From positions 1 to 58,992 of the forward strand of contig NZ_JABAFQ010000012.1 in NCBI RefSeq assembly GCF_012843705.1: a stretch of DNA of 58,992 nucleotides, given 5' to 3'. The notes below the pieces were generated by a model that worked only from the letters and a program-made list of their open reading frames with translations, searched no databases and had not been told where the DNA came from. How positions within the stretch are numbered: position 1 is the first letter of the stretch; the number at the start of each line of letters is the position of its first letter. Source of the DNA: Fusobacterium sp. FSA-380-WT-3A (GTDB lineage Bacteria; Fusobacteriota; Fusobacteriia; Fusobacteriales; Fusobacteriaceae). Shown one piece after another: positions 37,299 to 49,539 of the stretch. The translations under genes and the position numbers were made by a program.

Positions 37299-38477
37299 TT
37301 ATTTTACATCAAAATATTTTTCAGGAACTTCTAATTGAGTCATTCCCATGTATCCTTTACCAAATACATAAGTATCTTGATATATTAAAACATAATTTTC
37401 TCTTTCAATTCCATCACTATCAACTAAATAACTTCCATTCCATCCTGCTCCTGGAGTATTAGCTTTTAATGTTTCCATTATTGCATCAAAATCTAATATA
37501 TCTGTTTTTCCATCTATCACATTAACAGCATGGTCTGCCATTGCTAAAGCACAAGCAAAGTTATATGAATATGCCCATGTTCCCATTCTTCCTGAAGCAC
37601 CTTTTTCAATAACAACATCTTCTACTTTTTTCAATATTTTTGGCCAGTTTCCTCTTTCATCATTAGTAAATTTAATTCCTAAAGCTCCTGGATATCCCAT
37701 TGTTGGAGATGGTAAGTCAGCTTCTACAAAATATCCTCCTTCTTCTGCTACTCTTTTTAATAATGGTTCTGTATGAGCATCATTAGTACAGAAGAATGCA
37801 GTATCCTTTCCATATTGTTTTAACCAGTTTGGAACTTGCTCTAATATATATTGTTGAGCACCAGCTACACCAACATCACTTACTGGGTCTGGAGCTGAAA
37901 CTTCATAGAATCCCATTCCTAAATCTTTAGCTGCTTCTTTCATTACATTTCTTCTTCTTGACAACATTTCATAACTTAAATGTCTAGGGAATGATATATG
38001 AACAAAATTTTTAGCTCCCATTTCTTTTGCTGTTTTAACTATTAAATATCCTCTAGCTATTGAATCTGGATATAATGCCAAATCTGTAACATCAGCTATC
38101 ATTTCTGGATCTTCATGAGCTGTATTTGCCAGTAAAATAATATCAGGTCTTTTATCTTTTACTCTTCTATAAGCTTCTACAGTTCCTGGAATAGCTTCTG
38201 TCATAATTATAGCTTTCATTTTAGGATCGTCTGCTAAAGCTGTTATTTGAGATATTGTAGTTTCCATTTCTTGCATAAAGTTATCTGGATAAGTTATATG
38301 AACTACTTTTCCTCCATTAGCTACACTACCATATTTAGCTGCTACAGCTTCAGCCCCTCTTAAAGAGTCTTCAGATTGAGATACAGTTCCACTTACTACC
38401 CCAATATGATAATCTGCTGCAAAAACGTTTAGTGAACAACATCCTAGTAAAAAAGAACAAACTAATAATTTTTTCAT
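37299..38477 (-). CDS. DUF3798-family extracytoplasmic binding protein
   Basis: This 392-residue secreted protein has a signal peptide (residues 1-20, MKKLLVCSFLLGCCSLNVFA, possibly a lipoprotein-like CC but without a clear lipobox) and a periplasmic-binding-protein fold. It matches the DUF3798 family: IGVVSGTVSQSEDSLRGAE, IILLANTAHEDPEM, SFPRHLSYEMLSRRR and FFCTNDAHTEPLLKRV. The family's ligand is unknown to me. It is the first gene of the operon behind a consensus promoter and gives the transporter its specificity. Confidence 0.87.
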   Translation of the reverse strand: MKKLLVCSFLLGCCSLNVFAADYHIGVVSGTVSQSEDSLRGAEAVAAKYGSVANGGKVVHITYPDNFMQEMETTISQITALADDPKMKAIIMTEAIPGTVEAYRRVKDKRPDIILLANTAHEDPEMIADVTDLALYPDSIARGYLIVKTAKEMGAKNFVHISFPRHLSYEMLSRRRNVMKEAAKDLGMGFYEVSAPDPVSDVGVAGAQQYILEQVPNWLKQYGKDTAFFCTNDAHTEPLLKRVAEEGGYFVEADLPSPTMGYPGALGIKFTNDERGNWPKILKKVEDVVIEKGASGRMGTWAYSYNFACALAMADHAVNVIDGKTDILDFDAIMETLKANTPGAGWNGSYLVDSDGIERENYVLIYQDTYVFGKGYMGMTQLEVPEKYFDVK

Positions 38478-38549
38478 ATTTCTCCCTCCTAATTTACTTA
38501 TTTCTTAATACTGTTTAAAATTTTAGTATTACAATTACTATTGAGTGAT

Positions 38550-38578
38550 ATTATACTCCATGTTGATTTAAATGTCAA
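38550..38578 (-). promoter_or_regulatory. Promoter of the DUF3798 ABC operon
   Basis: Perfect TTGACA (38573-38578) and TATAAT (38550-38555) on the minus strand, spacer 17, about 70 bases before the binding-protein gene. Confidence 0.85.
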
Positions 38579-38603
38579 CACAATCTTCATATTTCTCAAT
38601 ATA

Positions 38604-38637
38604 ATAAAAGAAAGGAATTTATACCCCTTTCTTTTAT
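38604..38637 (-). terminator. Terminator of the ATP synthase operon
   Basis: ATAAAAGAAAGG / CCTTTCTTTTAT form a 12-bp stem directly behind the atpC stop codon, followed by AT-rich sequence. It ends the long atp transcript. Confidence 0.75.
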
Positions 38638-38644
38638 ATTTAAA

Positions 38645-39052
38645 CTATAGTAACTTTTCAGCAATTTTTACTTTCATAAGTGCATCTTGTAAAGTTTTTT
38701 GAACAAGCATAATCTGTTTATCTTCATTAGTTTTTTTCAATTTTTCTTGAGCTAATTGAACTTCTTTTTTAGCTATTTCAATATCTATTTCTTCTGGTAA
38801 TAGTGCTTCATCTACTATTATTGTAACATTATTGTTACTAATTTCTATGAAACCATTAGATATATAATATTTTATTTCTTTTCCTTTAGTTACTCTTATA
38901 GATATTTCTTCAGGTTGTAATGCTGCCACAAAAGGAGCATGATTAGATAAAATCCCCATATCTCCTTCTGTTGTTCTTACTTTTACAAATTCAATTTCTT
39001 CTGAGAATTTTTTTCCAATGGGAGTTATTATTTCTAATCTAAAGTTTGCCAT
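38645..39052 (-). CDS. atpC: ATP synthase epsilon subunit
   Basis: This 135-residue central-stalk subunit has the N-terminal beta sandwich (FRLEIITPIGKKFSEEIEFVKVRTTEGDMGILSNHAPFVAAL) and a C-terminal helical pair from about residue 88 that can inhibit ATP hydrolysis. Length is normal. It follows atpD with a one-base gap and is the last gene of the operon. Confidence 0.95.
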   Translation of the reverse strand: MANFRLEIITPIGKKFSEEIEFVKVRTTEGDMGILSNHAPFVAALQPEEISIRVTKGKEIKYYISNGFIEISNNNVTIIVDEALLPEEIDIEIAKKEVQLAQEKLKKTNEDKQIMLVQKTLQDALMKVKIAEKLL

Positions 39053-39053
39053 T

Positions 39054-40484
<1,431 letters not shown>

Positions 40485-40488
40485 TTAA

Positions 40489-41340
40489 TTATTTTAAGGC
40501 AGGTGCTCCTCCTACTATCTCTGTAATTTCTTGAGTTATAGCAGCCTGTCTTTCTCTATTATATTGTAAATTTAATTCTTTCATCATTTCTTCTGCATTA
40601 TCGTTGGCACTCTTCATAGCGTTTTTTCTAGCTGAGTGTTCACTAGCTGTGTTTTCTAACATTGCCTGATATAATTCTATATTTATATATTTAGGTAATA
40701 AATCAGATAAAACAGCTTCTGCATCTGGTTCAAAAATATATGACATATTTTTATTTGTTTCTACTCTTTCAATAGGAATAATTTTCTTAACTAAAAGGTC
40801 ACTTCTTAAAGCTGAAATAAATTTATTGTAAATTAAATATACCTCATCAAATATTTCAGAATAATAATATTCCACAATATTTTCACTTATTTCTTTAGCT
40901 TTATCATATATAACTTCAGGAATAACTTGAGTATATTCTGCTTTTATATCATAACTTCTTTTAGAACAATATTCTTTTCCTTTTTTTCCAACAACTATGA
41001 CAGATATTTTTTTATCTTTATTTTTTTCTTCTACCTCTTTTAATTTCTTTAATGTCATACTATTAAAGCTTCCACAAAGCCCTCTATCAGAAGTTAAAAC
41101 TATAATTCCTATTTTCTTTACAGTTTCTCTTCCATCAAAAAGAGGATGTTTCTCAGATTTTATTCCTGCAGCTATATTTGACATAATTTTATGAATACTC
41201 TCTGAGTAATCACGAGATTTTAAAACTTTTTCAGAGAATTTTTTAAATTTAGTAGTTGAAACAACTTCCATAGCTTTTGTTATTTGGTGAGTAGACTGAA
41301 CACTTTTTATTCTACTTTTAATTTCTTTAGAACCAGCCAT
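40489..41340 (-). CDS. atpG: ATP synthase gamma subunit
   Basis: This 283-residue rotor-shaft subunit begins with [28 protein letters not shown] and ends with [16 protein letters not shown]-like [23 protein letters not shown], the paired coiled-coil helices. The middle has [11 protein letters not shown]. Length is normal. It lies between atpA and atpD. Confidence 0.96.
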   Translation of the reverse strand: MAGSKEIKSRIKSVQSTHQITKAMEVVSTTKFKKFSEKVLKSRDYSESIHKIMSNIAAGIKSEKHPLFDGRETVKKIGIIVLTSDRGLCGSFNSMTLKKLKEVEEKNKDKKISVIVVGKKGKEYCSKRSYDIKAEYTQVIPEVIYDKAKEISENIVEYYYSEIFDEVYLIYNKFISALRSDLLVKKIIPIERVETNKNMSYIFEPDAEAVLSDLLPKYINIELYQAMLENTASEHSARKNAMKSANDNAEEMMKELNLQYNRERQAAITQEITEIVGGAPALK

Positions 41341-41354
41341 ATATTCACCTCTTT

Positions 41355-42860
41355 TTATTTAATATATTGTTTTTTATATTCTTTTATTGCAGTAGAAATC
41401 TTATCCTCTAATTCTTTATCTAGAGCTTGTTTCTCTTTTATTTCATCTAATAAATTTGTAGTATTTCTTAGTTCTTTAATTAAGTTAACTTCAAAATCTA
41501 AAACTTTATCTACATCTATATCATCAAAGAATCCTTTAGTTACTGCAAAGAAAGAAATTACTTGTTCTTCTACTGGATAAGGTTTATTTTGAGGTTGTTT
41601 TAACATAGCCATTATTCTATGTCCCCTCTCTAATTGAGCCTTTGTAGATTTATCTAAGTCAGAACCAAATTGAGCAAATGTTAATAACTCTGTATATTGA
41701 GCTAATTCTAATTTTACTTTTGCTGCTACTTGTTTCATTGCCTTTATTTGAGCTGCTCCTCCAACCCTTGAAACTGATATTCCAGCATCTATAGCTGGTC
41801 TAAATCCTGAGTTAAATAATTGTGAATCTAGGAATATTTGACCATCAGTTATTGAAATAACATTTGTTGGAATATAGGCAGCTACGTCTCCAGCTTGAGT
41901 CTCGATTATTGGTAAAGCTGTTATAGAACCCCCACCTAATTCATCTGAGAGTTTTGCTGCTCTTTCAAGTAATCTTGAATGTAAATAGAATACGTCTCCT
42001 GGATAAGCTTCTCTTCCAGGTGGTCTTTTTAATAATAGAGACATTTCTCTATAAGCTACAGCATGTTTTGTTAAATCATCATAAACGATTAATACATGTT
42101 CACCTTTATCCATAAAGTACTCTGCCATAGCAACCCCAGCATATGGAGCCATATATTGTAAAGGAGCTGCTTCTGAAGCTGTAGCAGCTACTATTGTTGT
42201 ATATTCCATAGCTCCTAAATCTTCTAATTTTTTATATATTTGAGCTACTGTAGACCTTTTTTGTCCAATAGCTACATATATACATTTTACTCCAGTTCCT
42301 TTTTGGTTTATAATAGCATCCACAGCTACCGCTGTTTTTCCTGTTTGTCTATCCCCTATTATAAGTTCTCTTTGTCCTCTTCCAATAGGAACCATTCCAT
42401 CTATAGATTTGATTCCTGTTTGTAAAGGTTCAAATACTGGTTTTCTTGATATAATTCCTGAAGCTTTTCTCTCAAGTTCCATATATTTTTTAGGAGTAAT
42501 TTCTCCTTTACCATCTATAGGTTCTCCTAAAGCATTAACAACTCTTCCTAAAAAATCTTCTCCAGCTGGAATTGAAACTATTCTTCCTGTAGATTTTACT
42601 TCATCTCCCTCTTTTATTTGAGAGAAATCTCCAAATATGATAACTCCAACATTGTTTTCTTCTAGGTTAAGTACCATTCCCATTATTTTATTTGGAAACT
42701 CTAATAACTCTCCTGCTTTTGCATCACTAAGTCCATATACTCTAGCAATACCATCTCCTACTTCTAATACAGAACCTGAAGTTTTAATATCAAGGCTTTT
42801 TTTATAATTTTCTATTTCAGTTTTTATAATATTACTAACCTCTTCTGGTCTGATTCTCAC
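41355..42860 (-). CDS. atpA: ATP synthase alpha subunit
   Basis: This 501-residue non-catalytic F1 subunit has Walker [11 protein letters not shown] near residue 170, the [14 protein letters not shown] region and the signature [14 protein letters not shown]. Length is standard. The start is GTG at 42860 behind GGAGGTG; the first residues [12 protein letters not shown] match family starts. It follows atpH by 26 bases. Confidence 0.97.
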   Translation of the reverse strand: MRIRPEEVSNIIKTEIENYKKSLDIKTSGSVLEVGDGIARVYGLSDAKAGELLEFPNKIMGMVLNLEENNVGVIIFGDFSQIKEGDEVKSTGRIVSIPAGEDFLGRVVNALGEPIDGKGEITPKKYMELERKASGIISRKPVFEPLQTGIKSIDGMVPIGRGQRELIIGDRQTGKTAVAVDAIINQKGTGVKCIYVAIGQKRSTVAQIYKKLEDLGAMEYTTIVAATASEAAPLQYMAPYAGVAMAEYFMDKGEHVLIVYDDLTKHAVAYREMSLLLKRPPGREAYPGDVFYLHSRLLERAAKLSDELGGGSITALPIIETQAGDVAAYIPTNVISITDGQIFLDSQLFNSGFRPAIDAGISVSRVGGAAQIKAMKQVAAKVKLELAQYTELLTFAQFGSDLDKSTKAQLERGHRIMAMLKQPQNKPYPVEEQVISFFAVTKGFFDDIDVDKVLDFEVNLIKELRNTTNLLDEIKEKQALDKELEDKISTAIKEYKKQYIK

Positions 42861-42886
42861 CTAATACACCTCCGATTATGTGTATG

Positions 42887-43414
42887 CTAATTTTCTTTTA
42901 TCAAAGTCTTTAATTGAGTTTTTATACTTCCATCTATTATCTTATCACCTATTTTTAAGATTCCTCCACCAATTATTGACTTCTCAATATTAACTTTTAG
43001 ATTAATTTTTTTATTAGTTCTCTTTTCTAAATTTTTGATTAATCTTTCTTTTTGTTTTTCTGTAATATCTTGAGCAAATGTAGCTTCTACATCTAAAATT
43101 TGATTTTTGAAATAGTAGATTTTTAAATATTCAGCCACAATTTCTCTAATATCCATTACTCTTCCTTTTTCTAAAAGGTAAAATATAATATTTTTTACTT
43201 CCTCTTTTTCTGAAGAATATATTTTATTCAAGAAATCTTTTTTTTCTTCCAAAGCTATTAATGGATGGTCTATTAGATTTTTAAACTCCTTATCTTTTAG
43301 ATACATCTCCATTAAAAGATTAAGTGCTTCATAAATTTCTTTTAAATTATTATTAGATTCTCCTACTAAATAGATTGCTTCAGCATATCTTCTTCCAACT
43401 TTATTATTTGCCAT
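42887..43414 (-). CDS. atpH: ATP synthase delta subunit
   Basis: This 175-residue subunit links the peripheral stalk to F1. VGRRYAEAIYLVGE is the usual N-terminal helix and the closing IEKSIIGGGILKIGDKIIDGSIKTQLKTL is the family signature. Its ATG overlaps the stop of atpF by one base, so the two stalk subunits are translationally coupled. Confidence 0.94.
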   Translation of the reverse strand: MANNKVGRRYAEAIYLVGESNNNLKEIYEALNLLMEMYLKDKEFKNLIDHPLIALEEKKDFLNKIYSSEKEEVKNIIFYLLEKGRVMDIREIVAEYLKIYYFKNQILDVEATFAQDITEKQKERLIKNLEKRTNKKINLKVNIEKSIIGGGILKIGDKIIDGSIKTQLKTLIKEN

Positions 43415-43917
43415 TAAGCATCTCCCATTTCATCTATAAAGTTATCTATTAAAGCACTACCTTTTTTAGAATCTAATTTTTCATTTACAAGTTTTTCAGC
43501 AAGTTGAACAGCTATTTTTTGCATTTCCTCTTTAATGTCTTTTCTTGCTTTTTCTTTCATTTTTTCTACTTCTATTTCAGCACTTTTTAAAATCTTATCT
43601 CTTTGGAATGTAGCACTTTTTATTATTTCTTCTCTTCTTTCATCTGCCTTTTTCTCAGCAGTTGTTATTATTTTATGAGCTTCATCTTTAGCTTCTCTCA
43701 ATATAACTTTAGCCTTTTCTACTTCAGCTTCAGCTATCTCTTTGTTCTTTTTAGCTTCCTCTAAATCTCCTGATATTTTTTCTCTTCTTTCTTTAATTAT
43801 TCTTCCTAAAGGTTTTTTAAAATATTTATTAAAAATAACTATTAAAACAAAGAAGTTTATTATTTGCCAAAACATATTGACATCAATTGAAATAGCAGGC
43901 ATTGTTTGTACTGCCAA
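43414..43917 (-). CDS. atpF: ATP synthase b subunit
   Basis: This 167-residue peripheral-stalk subunit has one membrane helix (residues 9-28, VNMFWQIINFFVLIVIFNKYF) followed by a long charged coiled coil rich in EEAKKNKEIAEAEVEKAK-type heptads. The start is TTG behind GGAGGG. A single b gene implies a homodimeric stalk. Confidence 0.94.
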   Translation of the reverse strand: MAVQTMPAISIDVNMFWQIINFFVLIVIFNKYFKKPLGRIIKERREKISGDLEEAKKNKEIAEAEVEKAKVILREAKDEAHKIITTAEKKADERREEIIKSATFQRDKILKSAEIEVEKMKEKARKDIKEEMQKIAVQLAEKLVNEKLDSKKGSALIDNFIDEMGDA

Positions 43918-43951
43918 AATACTCCCTCCTTTCCAGTTCTATAACAATTTT

Positions 43952-45059
<1,108 letters not shown>

Positions 45060-45078
45060 AAAAATCTCCTCTCTTTCC

Positions 45079-45453
45079 CTATTTTAGATACTTATCTTTC
45101 CACTTTAAAAGATTTTTATATAAAACCATTAGTAATATATTGAATCTGATATTCAATAGTCCTATGGCAGTACCTAACATCATTCCCAAACCAAAAAAAT
45201 AAATTGAAGTTCCTAAAGATATACAATATATAAAGTATCTTTTTAAATAGTTTAGGACACCACTTTTAAAACTTGCTCCTCTCAATAAAGAAGTTTTTAC
45301 ATCTAAATAAATAGTATAAAAGCAAAAAATAGATATTAGAGAACCTAAAAACATCCCTCCATATACTTCTTTACTCTTTACTATTAAACCATAAATTAAA
45401 ATTATTATAGAAGTTATTAATGAATTTTTTATGATTTTTTTTATATCTTCCAT
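45079..45453 (-). CDS. ATP synthase subunit I-like protein
   Basis: This 124-residue protein has four hydrophobic segments and occupies the AtpI position between the small AtpZ-like gene and atpB. AtpI proteins assist c-ring assembly or bind divalent ions. Sequence resemblance is weak, so the call rests on the topology (short N-terminal helix, YGGMFLGSLISIFCFYTIYL, later GLGMMLGTAIGLLNIRFN) and on gene order. Confidence 0.7.
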   Translation of the reverse strand: MEDIKKIIKNSLITSIIILIYGLIVKSKEVYGGMFLGSLISIFCFYTIYLDVKTSLLRGASFKSGVLNYLKRYFIYCISLGTSIYFFGLGMMLGTAIGLLNIRFNILLMVLYKNLLKWKDKYLK

Positions 45454-45462
45454 AATACCTCT

Positions 45463-45672
45463 CTACTTTTTCATTATTTGTTTATATACACTATAAAACC
45501 CACTTACTATCCCTAAAAGTAAAAATATTATAAATAGTAAATGGCTTTCAAAAAAAATTTTTTGTATAAGAAAGTATATACTTAAAGAAACTAAAATATT
45601 TCCAATTATAACGAATCCTAATGTCCCTAATAAGGCAAAATATCTAAAAAAATCTTTGTTGAACTTTAACAT
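45463..45672 (-). CDS. AtpZ/AtpI-like small membrane protein
   Basis: This 69-residue protein has two hydrophobic helices and the layout FRYFALLGTLGFVIIGNILVS...LFIIFLLLGIVSGFYSVYKQI, typical of AtpZ proteins that precede atpI-atpB. AtpZ and AtpI together have been linked to Mg2+/Ca2+ uptake or c-ring assembly. It is cotranscribed with the synthase genes, 9 bases before the next gene. Confidence 0.75.
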   Translation of the reverse strand: MLKFNKDFFRYFALLGTLGFVIIGNILVSLSIYFLIQKIFFESHLLFIIFLLLGIVSGFYSVYKQIMKK

Positions 45673-45693
45673 TTCTCCTCTTTAAAAACTATT

Positions 45694-46407
45694 TTAATTA
45701 TTTTTTAAAATATAAAAATATCTTTTTCCAGCTAGACTTTCATCTATAATAATTTTTTCAATAGATAGTCCACTTAAATCACAAGCAACTTCTATCTCCT
45801 CTTTTGTAAATATTTTTTTCTCATAAACCTCTGAAAATCTATCATAAGTTTTATTTTTATTTTTTATAAAATATGTAGCCTCGATTATATCTAAACCTGT
45901 TTCTTCTTCCACTTCATGTTCCCATATCATAGAAAAATCTTTTCTTACATCTGCAAAAACTCCATTAGAAAACATCTTATTCATAAACTCTCTGTCCACA
46001 ACATCAAATATATAAATCCCACCATCATCTAAAGAAGTTTTTACACTATTGAAAGTATCTAATAAATCTTCATTAGAAGTCAAATGGTTTAAAGTATCAA
46101 AAAAAGAAAAAATTATACCATACTTTTCTCCTGTATTAAATTCTCTCATATCTCCTAAGAAAAGTGGTATATTCTTTCCCTTCAATTTAATATTTGCTTT
46201 TTTTAACATTTCTGAAGATAAATCCAATCCACTACAATTATATCCATCCATTCTCAAAAGAATTTCTCCAGTACCACAACCTAAATCCAATATTTTTTTA
46301 CCTTGTAATTTACAATCAGAAATTATATTTTTTAAAAATTGTGCCCAATCATCATAACTACAATTTTCCATAAATTTGTCATATACTTTAGAAAAATTTT
46401 TATACAT
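45694..46407 (-). CDS. Class I SAM-dependent methyltransferase
   Basis: This 237-residue protein has the SAM-binding motif I ILDLGCGTGEILLRM, the acidic loop SGLDLSSEMLKKA and FSFFDTLNHLTS as motif IV region, as in small-molecule methyltransferases. The start is ATG at 46407 behind AGTGGGG; an earlier start at 46485 would lie on the predicted promoter. It is the first gene upstream of the atp operon on the same strand and may share its transcript. Substrate is unknown. Confidence 0.85.
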   Translation of the reverse strand: MYKNFSKVYDKFMENCSYDDWAQFLKNIISDCKLQGKKILDLGCGTGEILLRMDGYNCSGLDLSSEMLKKANIKLKGKNIPLFLGDMREFNTGEKYGIIFSFFDTLNHLTSNEDLLDTFNSVKTSLDDGGIYIFDVVDREFMNKMFSNGVFADVRKDFSMIWEHEVEEETGLDIIEATYFIKNKNKTYDRFSEVYEKKIFTKEEIEVACDLSGLSIEKIIIDESLAGKRYFYILKNN

Positions 46408-46456
46408 ATTCCCCACTATTCCCAGATTTTTTATTTTACTTTTTTTTACTACAGAC

Positions 46457-46485
46457 ATTATCTCATAAAAGAATCTATATATCAA
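46457..46485 (-). promoter_or_regulatory. Promoter of the methyltransferase-atp operon
   Basis: TTGATA (46480-46485) and GATAAT (46457-46462) on the minus strand, spacer 17, about 50 bases before the chosen methyltransferase start. No stronger promoter was seen between this gene and atpB. Confidence 0.6.
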
Positions 46486-46576
46486 GCTAAAATAAATTTT
46501 TTACCATTTTTTATTAATTTTTTCTTTATGAAATATCAAAATTTAACCACACATGTTTTTTTATTTTAGTACTTTT

Positions 46577-46951
46577 TTATTTTATCTCTCCTTCTTTATT
46601 GGGAATATCCATTTTAAAATTTGTAAAATTTCTAGAATTGGCGTAATCTTTTCCCCATTGAACCAATGAAGATAATATTGGAATTAAAGATTTCCCATAC
46701 TCTGTAAGAGAATATTCTACTTTAGGTGGAACAACAGGATATACTTTTCTTTTAATCAGTAGGTCCGTTTCTAGTTCTCTTAATTGTCTTGTCAACATTC
46801 TTTCATTTATACTTGGAATAAATCTTTTTAAATCACTATATCTTGCTACTCCATTGGAATTTATATAATATAAAATTATAGGTTTCCACTTTCCTCCCAT
46901 TATATCAAGAGTCAATTCAAAATAACAATTATATTGTTTGTTAGAATCCAT
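46577..46951 (-). CDS. HxlR-family transcriptional regulator
   Basis: This 124-residue winged-helix protein belongs to the HxlR family: CYFELTLDIMGGKWKPIILYYI, RYSDLKRFIPSINERMLTRQLRELETDLLIKR and EYSLTEYGKSLIPIL are its hallmarks. An N-terminal cysteine (residue 9) sits where redox- or electrophile-sensing HxlR proteins have theirs. It is transcribed away from the sulfur-transfer gene, so it likely controls that operon and itself. Confidence 0.92.
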   Translation of the reverse strand: MDSNKQYNCYFELTLDIMGGKWKPIILYYINSNGVARYSDLKRFIPSINERMLTRQLRELETDLLIKRKVYPVVPPKVEYSLTEYGKSLIPILSSLVQWGKDYANSRNFTNFKMDIPNKEGEIK

Positions 46952-46968
46952 ATTATCCTCCTCCTAAT

Positions 46969-47022
46969 TACTTTTTTATATTTTATTACTTACAGACAAA
47001 AAAGTAAATATGGACAAAAAAG
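46969..47022. promoter_or_regulatory. Repeat elements in the HxlR/sulfur-operon intergenic region
   Basis: GACAAAAAAG occurs twice in direct orientation (46995-47004 and 47013-47022, 18 bases apart), and TTACTTTTTT faces AAAAAAGTAA across 46969-47007. The plus-strand promoter TTTACT-17-TATAAT lies just after them (about 47031-47059). The repeats are good candidates for HxlR binding. Confidence 0.5.
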
Positions 47023-47092
47023 ACTGTACTTTACTAAAAATAATATTTAATCTATAATGAATTTAGAAAATAATTATTTTAAGGAGGTAATT

Positions 47093-49519
47093 ATGAAAAA
47101 AGTTTTAATTGTAGGTGGAGTAGCTGGAGGAGCTTCAACTGCCACTAGACTTAGAAGATTAAATGAAGATTTAGAAATTATTTTATTTGAAAAAGGACAA
47201 CATGTATCTTTTGCTAATTGTGGATTACCTTATCATATTAGTGGAGTAATTGAAAATAGAGAAAGTTTATTGGTTCAAACACCTGAAAAATTAAAAAAGA
47301 GATTTAATATAGATGTAAGAATTAATAGTGAAGTGATTTCTGTTGATTCTAATGAAAAAAAAGTAGTTGTTAAAAATAATAATGAAGAGTATATAGAAAC
47401 TTTTGATTATTTGGTTTTGGCTCCTGGAGCAAAACCATTAGTTCCTCCTATTGATGGAATCACTGGAAATAATATCTATACTCTTAGAAATGTAACTGAC
47501 CTTGATAGAATTATGGATAAATTAAAAGGAAAAAATATTAAAAATGCTATTGTGATTGGTGGAGGATTTATTGGAATAGAAGTAGCTGAAAACTTACAAG
47601 AAACAGGAATTGATACAACAATTATTGAAGCTGCTCCTAGTATCCTTGCTCCTTTTGACAGTGAAATTTCAAATTTTTTAGAAGTTGAGCTTATAAGTAA
47701 TGGTGTTCAATTATTAACAAATAATAAAGTAGTGAAATTTGAAGAAAAAGATGAAAAAGTAATAGTTTCTTTTGAAAATGAAAATAAAATTGAAGGAGAT
47801 TTAGTTATATTAGCCATTGGCGTAACTCCTGATACAAATTTCTTAAAAAATTCAGGAATAAATTTAGGAGAAAGAGGTCATATTTTAGTAAATGACTCTC
47901 TTGAAACTAATGTAAAAGATATCTATGCTCTTGGAGATGCTGTTTTGGTAAAACATTTTGTAACAGGTCAAGATGTATCTATAGCTTTGGCTGGTCCTGC
48001 TAATAGACAAGGAAGAATAGTAGCTGACAATATTATGGAAAGAAATAAAATATATAAGGGAAGTTTTGGAACTTCTATTATAAAGGTATTTTCTTTGACA
48101 GGAGCTGCCACAGGATTAAATGAAAGAAGTATAAAGTCTCTTGGGAAAAAATATGAAAAAATGTATCTTCATCCTAATGACCATGCTAATTATTATCCAG
48201 GAGCTACACCTATAAGTATAAAACTTTTATATGAAAAAGAAAGTAAAAAAGTTTTAGGGGCCCAAGCTGTTGGAATTAAAGGAGTAGATAAATTTATTGA
48301 TGTTATAGCTACTGTTTTAAAATTTAAAGGAACTATCTATGATTTATCTGAACTAGATTTAGCTTATGCTCCACCATACTCTTCTGCAAAATCCCCTGTT
48401 AATATGAGTGGATTTATTGGTGAAAATATTGAAGATAAATTAGTTGAGCAAATTTTTATTGATGATTTAAAGAATTTTGATAAAGAAAAAAATATTATTC
48501 TTGATGTTAGAGAAGAATTAGAAGTAATAGTTGGAGAATTTGAAAATTCCATAAATATTCCTCTTAGTCAATTAAGAGAAAGATATGAAGAATTACCAAA
48601 AGATAAAGAAATTTGGGCATATTGTGCTGTAGGACTTAGAGGATATATAGCAAGTAGATTTTTAACTTCTCTTGGTTATAAAGTAAAAAATATAGCTGGT
48701 GGATTTAAAAGTAAATTAAAAGAGCCTAAAAAAATAGATAAAAAAATTAATAATACTCCAAATAATGGAAATTCAAATATAAATGATAAGGAGTTTTTAG
48801 ATTTATCTGGACTTTCTTGTCCTGGTCCTCTTGTAAAAATAAAAGAAAAAATTGATGAAATGAAAGAAAGTGAACTTTTAAAAGTAAAAGTAACAGACCC
48901 TGGATTCTATAATGATATTCAAAGTTGGGCTGAAATTACTAAAAATAAAGTTGTATCTTTAGAAAAAGAAAATGGAAAAATCTATGCAACATTACAAAAA
49001 GGTTTAGAAACTCAAAAAGAAAATAATGATAAAGAAAATAAAATCATTGAAACTAGTGATTCTATGACTATCGTTGTATTTAGTGGAGATTTAGATAAAG
49101 CTATAGCAGCCTTTATTATAGCTAATGGGGCTTTAGCTATGGGTAAAAAAGTAACAATGTTCTTTACTTTTTGGGGATTAAGTATTCTTAAGAAAAAAAC
49201 TCTTATGAATAAAACACCTATGGAAAAATTGTTCTCTATTATGTTGCCAAAAAGCAGTAAATCTTTACCTATCTCTAAAATGAATTTCTTTGGTCTTGGA
49301 GCTAAAATGATAAGAGATATAATGGATAAGAAAAATATAATGTCATTAGAAGAACTTATGAATAAAAGTATAAAAGATGGAGCTCAATTAGTAGCTTGTA
49401 CAATGTCTATGGAGGTTATGGGAATAAAAGAGGAAGAATTAATAGATGGAATTAGCTTTGGAGGAGTTGGAAAATATTTAGGAGAAGCCAATAAATCTAA
49501 TAATAATTTATTTATTTAA
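47093..49519 (+). CDS. CoA-disulfide reductase-like/rhodanese/TusA/DsrE fusion
   Basis: This 808-residue protein joins four sulfur-handling modules. Residues 1-445 form an FAD/NAD(P)H disulfide reductase of the CoA-disulfide reductase type, with GGVAGGAS as FAD loop and the single redox Cys43 in FANCGLPYH. Residues 450-545 are a rhodanese domain with the persulfide Cys in YCAVGLRGY. Residues 575-645 are a TusA domain with CPGP in LSGLSCPGPLVKIKE. Residues 665-808 are a DsrE/DsrF-like domain (MTIVVFSGDLDKAIAAF). Such fusions are thought to reduce persulfides or polysulfide and pass sulfane sulfur between modules. The start is ATG at 47093 behind AAGGAGG. Confidence 0.92.
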   Translation: MKKVLIVGGVAGGASTATRLRRLNEDLEIILFEKGQHVSFANCGLPYHISGVIENRESLLVQTPEKLKKRFNIDVRINSEVISVDSNEKKVVVKNNNEEYIETFDYLVLAPGAKPLVPPIDGITGNNIYTLRNVTDLDRIMDKLKGKNIKNAIVIGGGFIGIEVAENLQETGIDTTIIEAAPSILAPFDSEISNFLEVELISNGVQLLTNNKVVKFEEKDEKVIVSFENENKIEGDLVILAIGVTPDTNFLKNSGINLGERGHILVNDSLETNVKDIYALGDAVLVKHFVTGQDVSIALAGPANRQGRIVADNIMERNKIYKGSFGTSIIKVFSLTGAATGLNERSIKSLGKKYEKMYLHPNDHANYYPGATPISIKLLYEKESKKVLGAQAVGIKGVDKFIDVIATVLKFKGTIYDLSELDLAYAPPYSSAKSPVNMSGFIGENIEDKLVEQIFIDDLKNFDKEKNIILDVREELEVIVGEFENSINIPLSQLRERYEELPKDKEIWAYCAVGLRGYIASRFLTSLGYKVKNIAGGFKSKLKEPKKIDKKINNTPNNGNSNINDKEFLDLSGLSCPGPLVKIKEKIDEMKESELLKVKVTDPGFYNDIQSWAEITKNKVVSLEKENGKIYATLQKGLETQKENNDKENKIIETSDSMTIVVFSGDLDKAIAAFIIANGALAMGKKVTMFFTFWGLSILKKKTLMNKTPMEKLFSIMLPKSSKSLPISKMNFFGLGAKMIRDIMDKKNIMSLEELMNKSIKDGAQLVACTMSMEVMGIKEEELIDGISFGGVGKYLGEANKSNNNLFI

Positions 49520-49539
49520 AAATATAAAAAGGGGGAATT

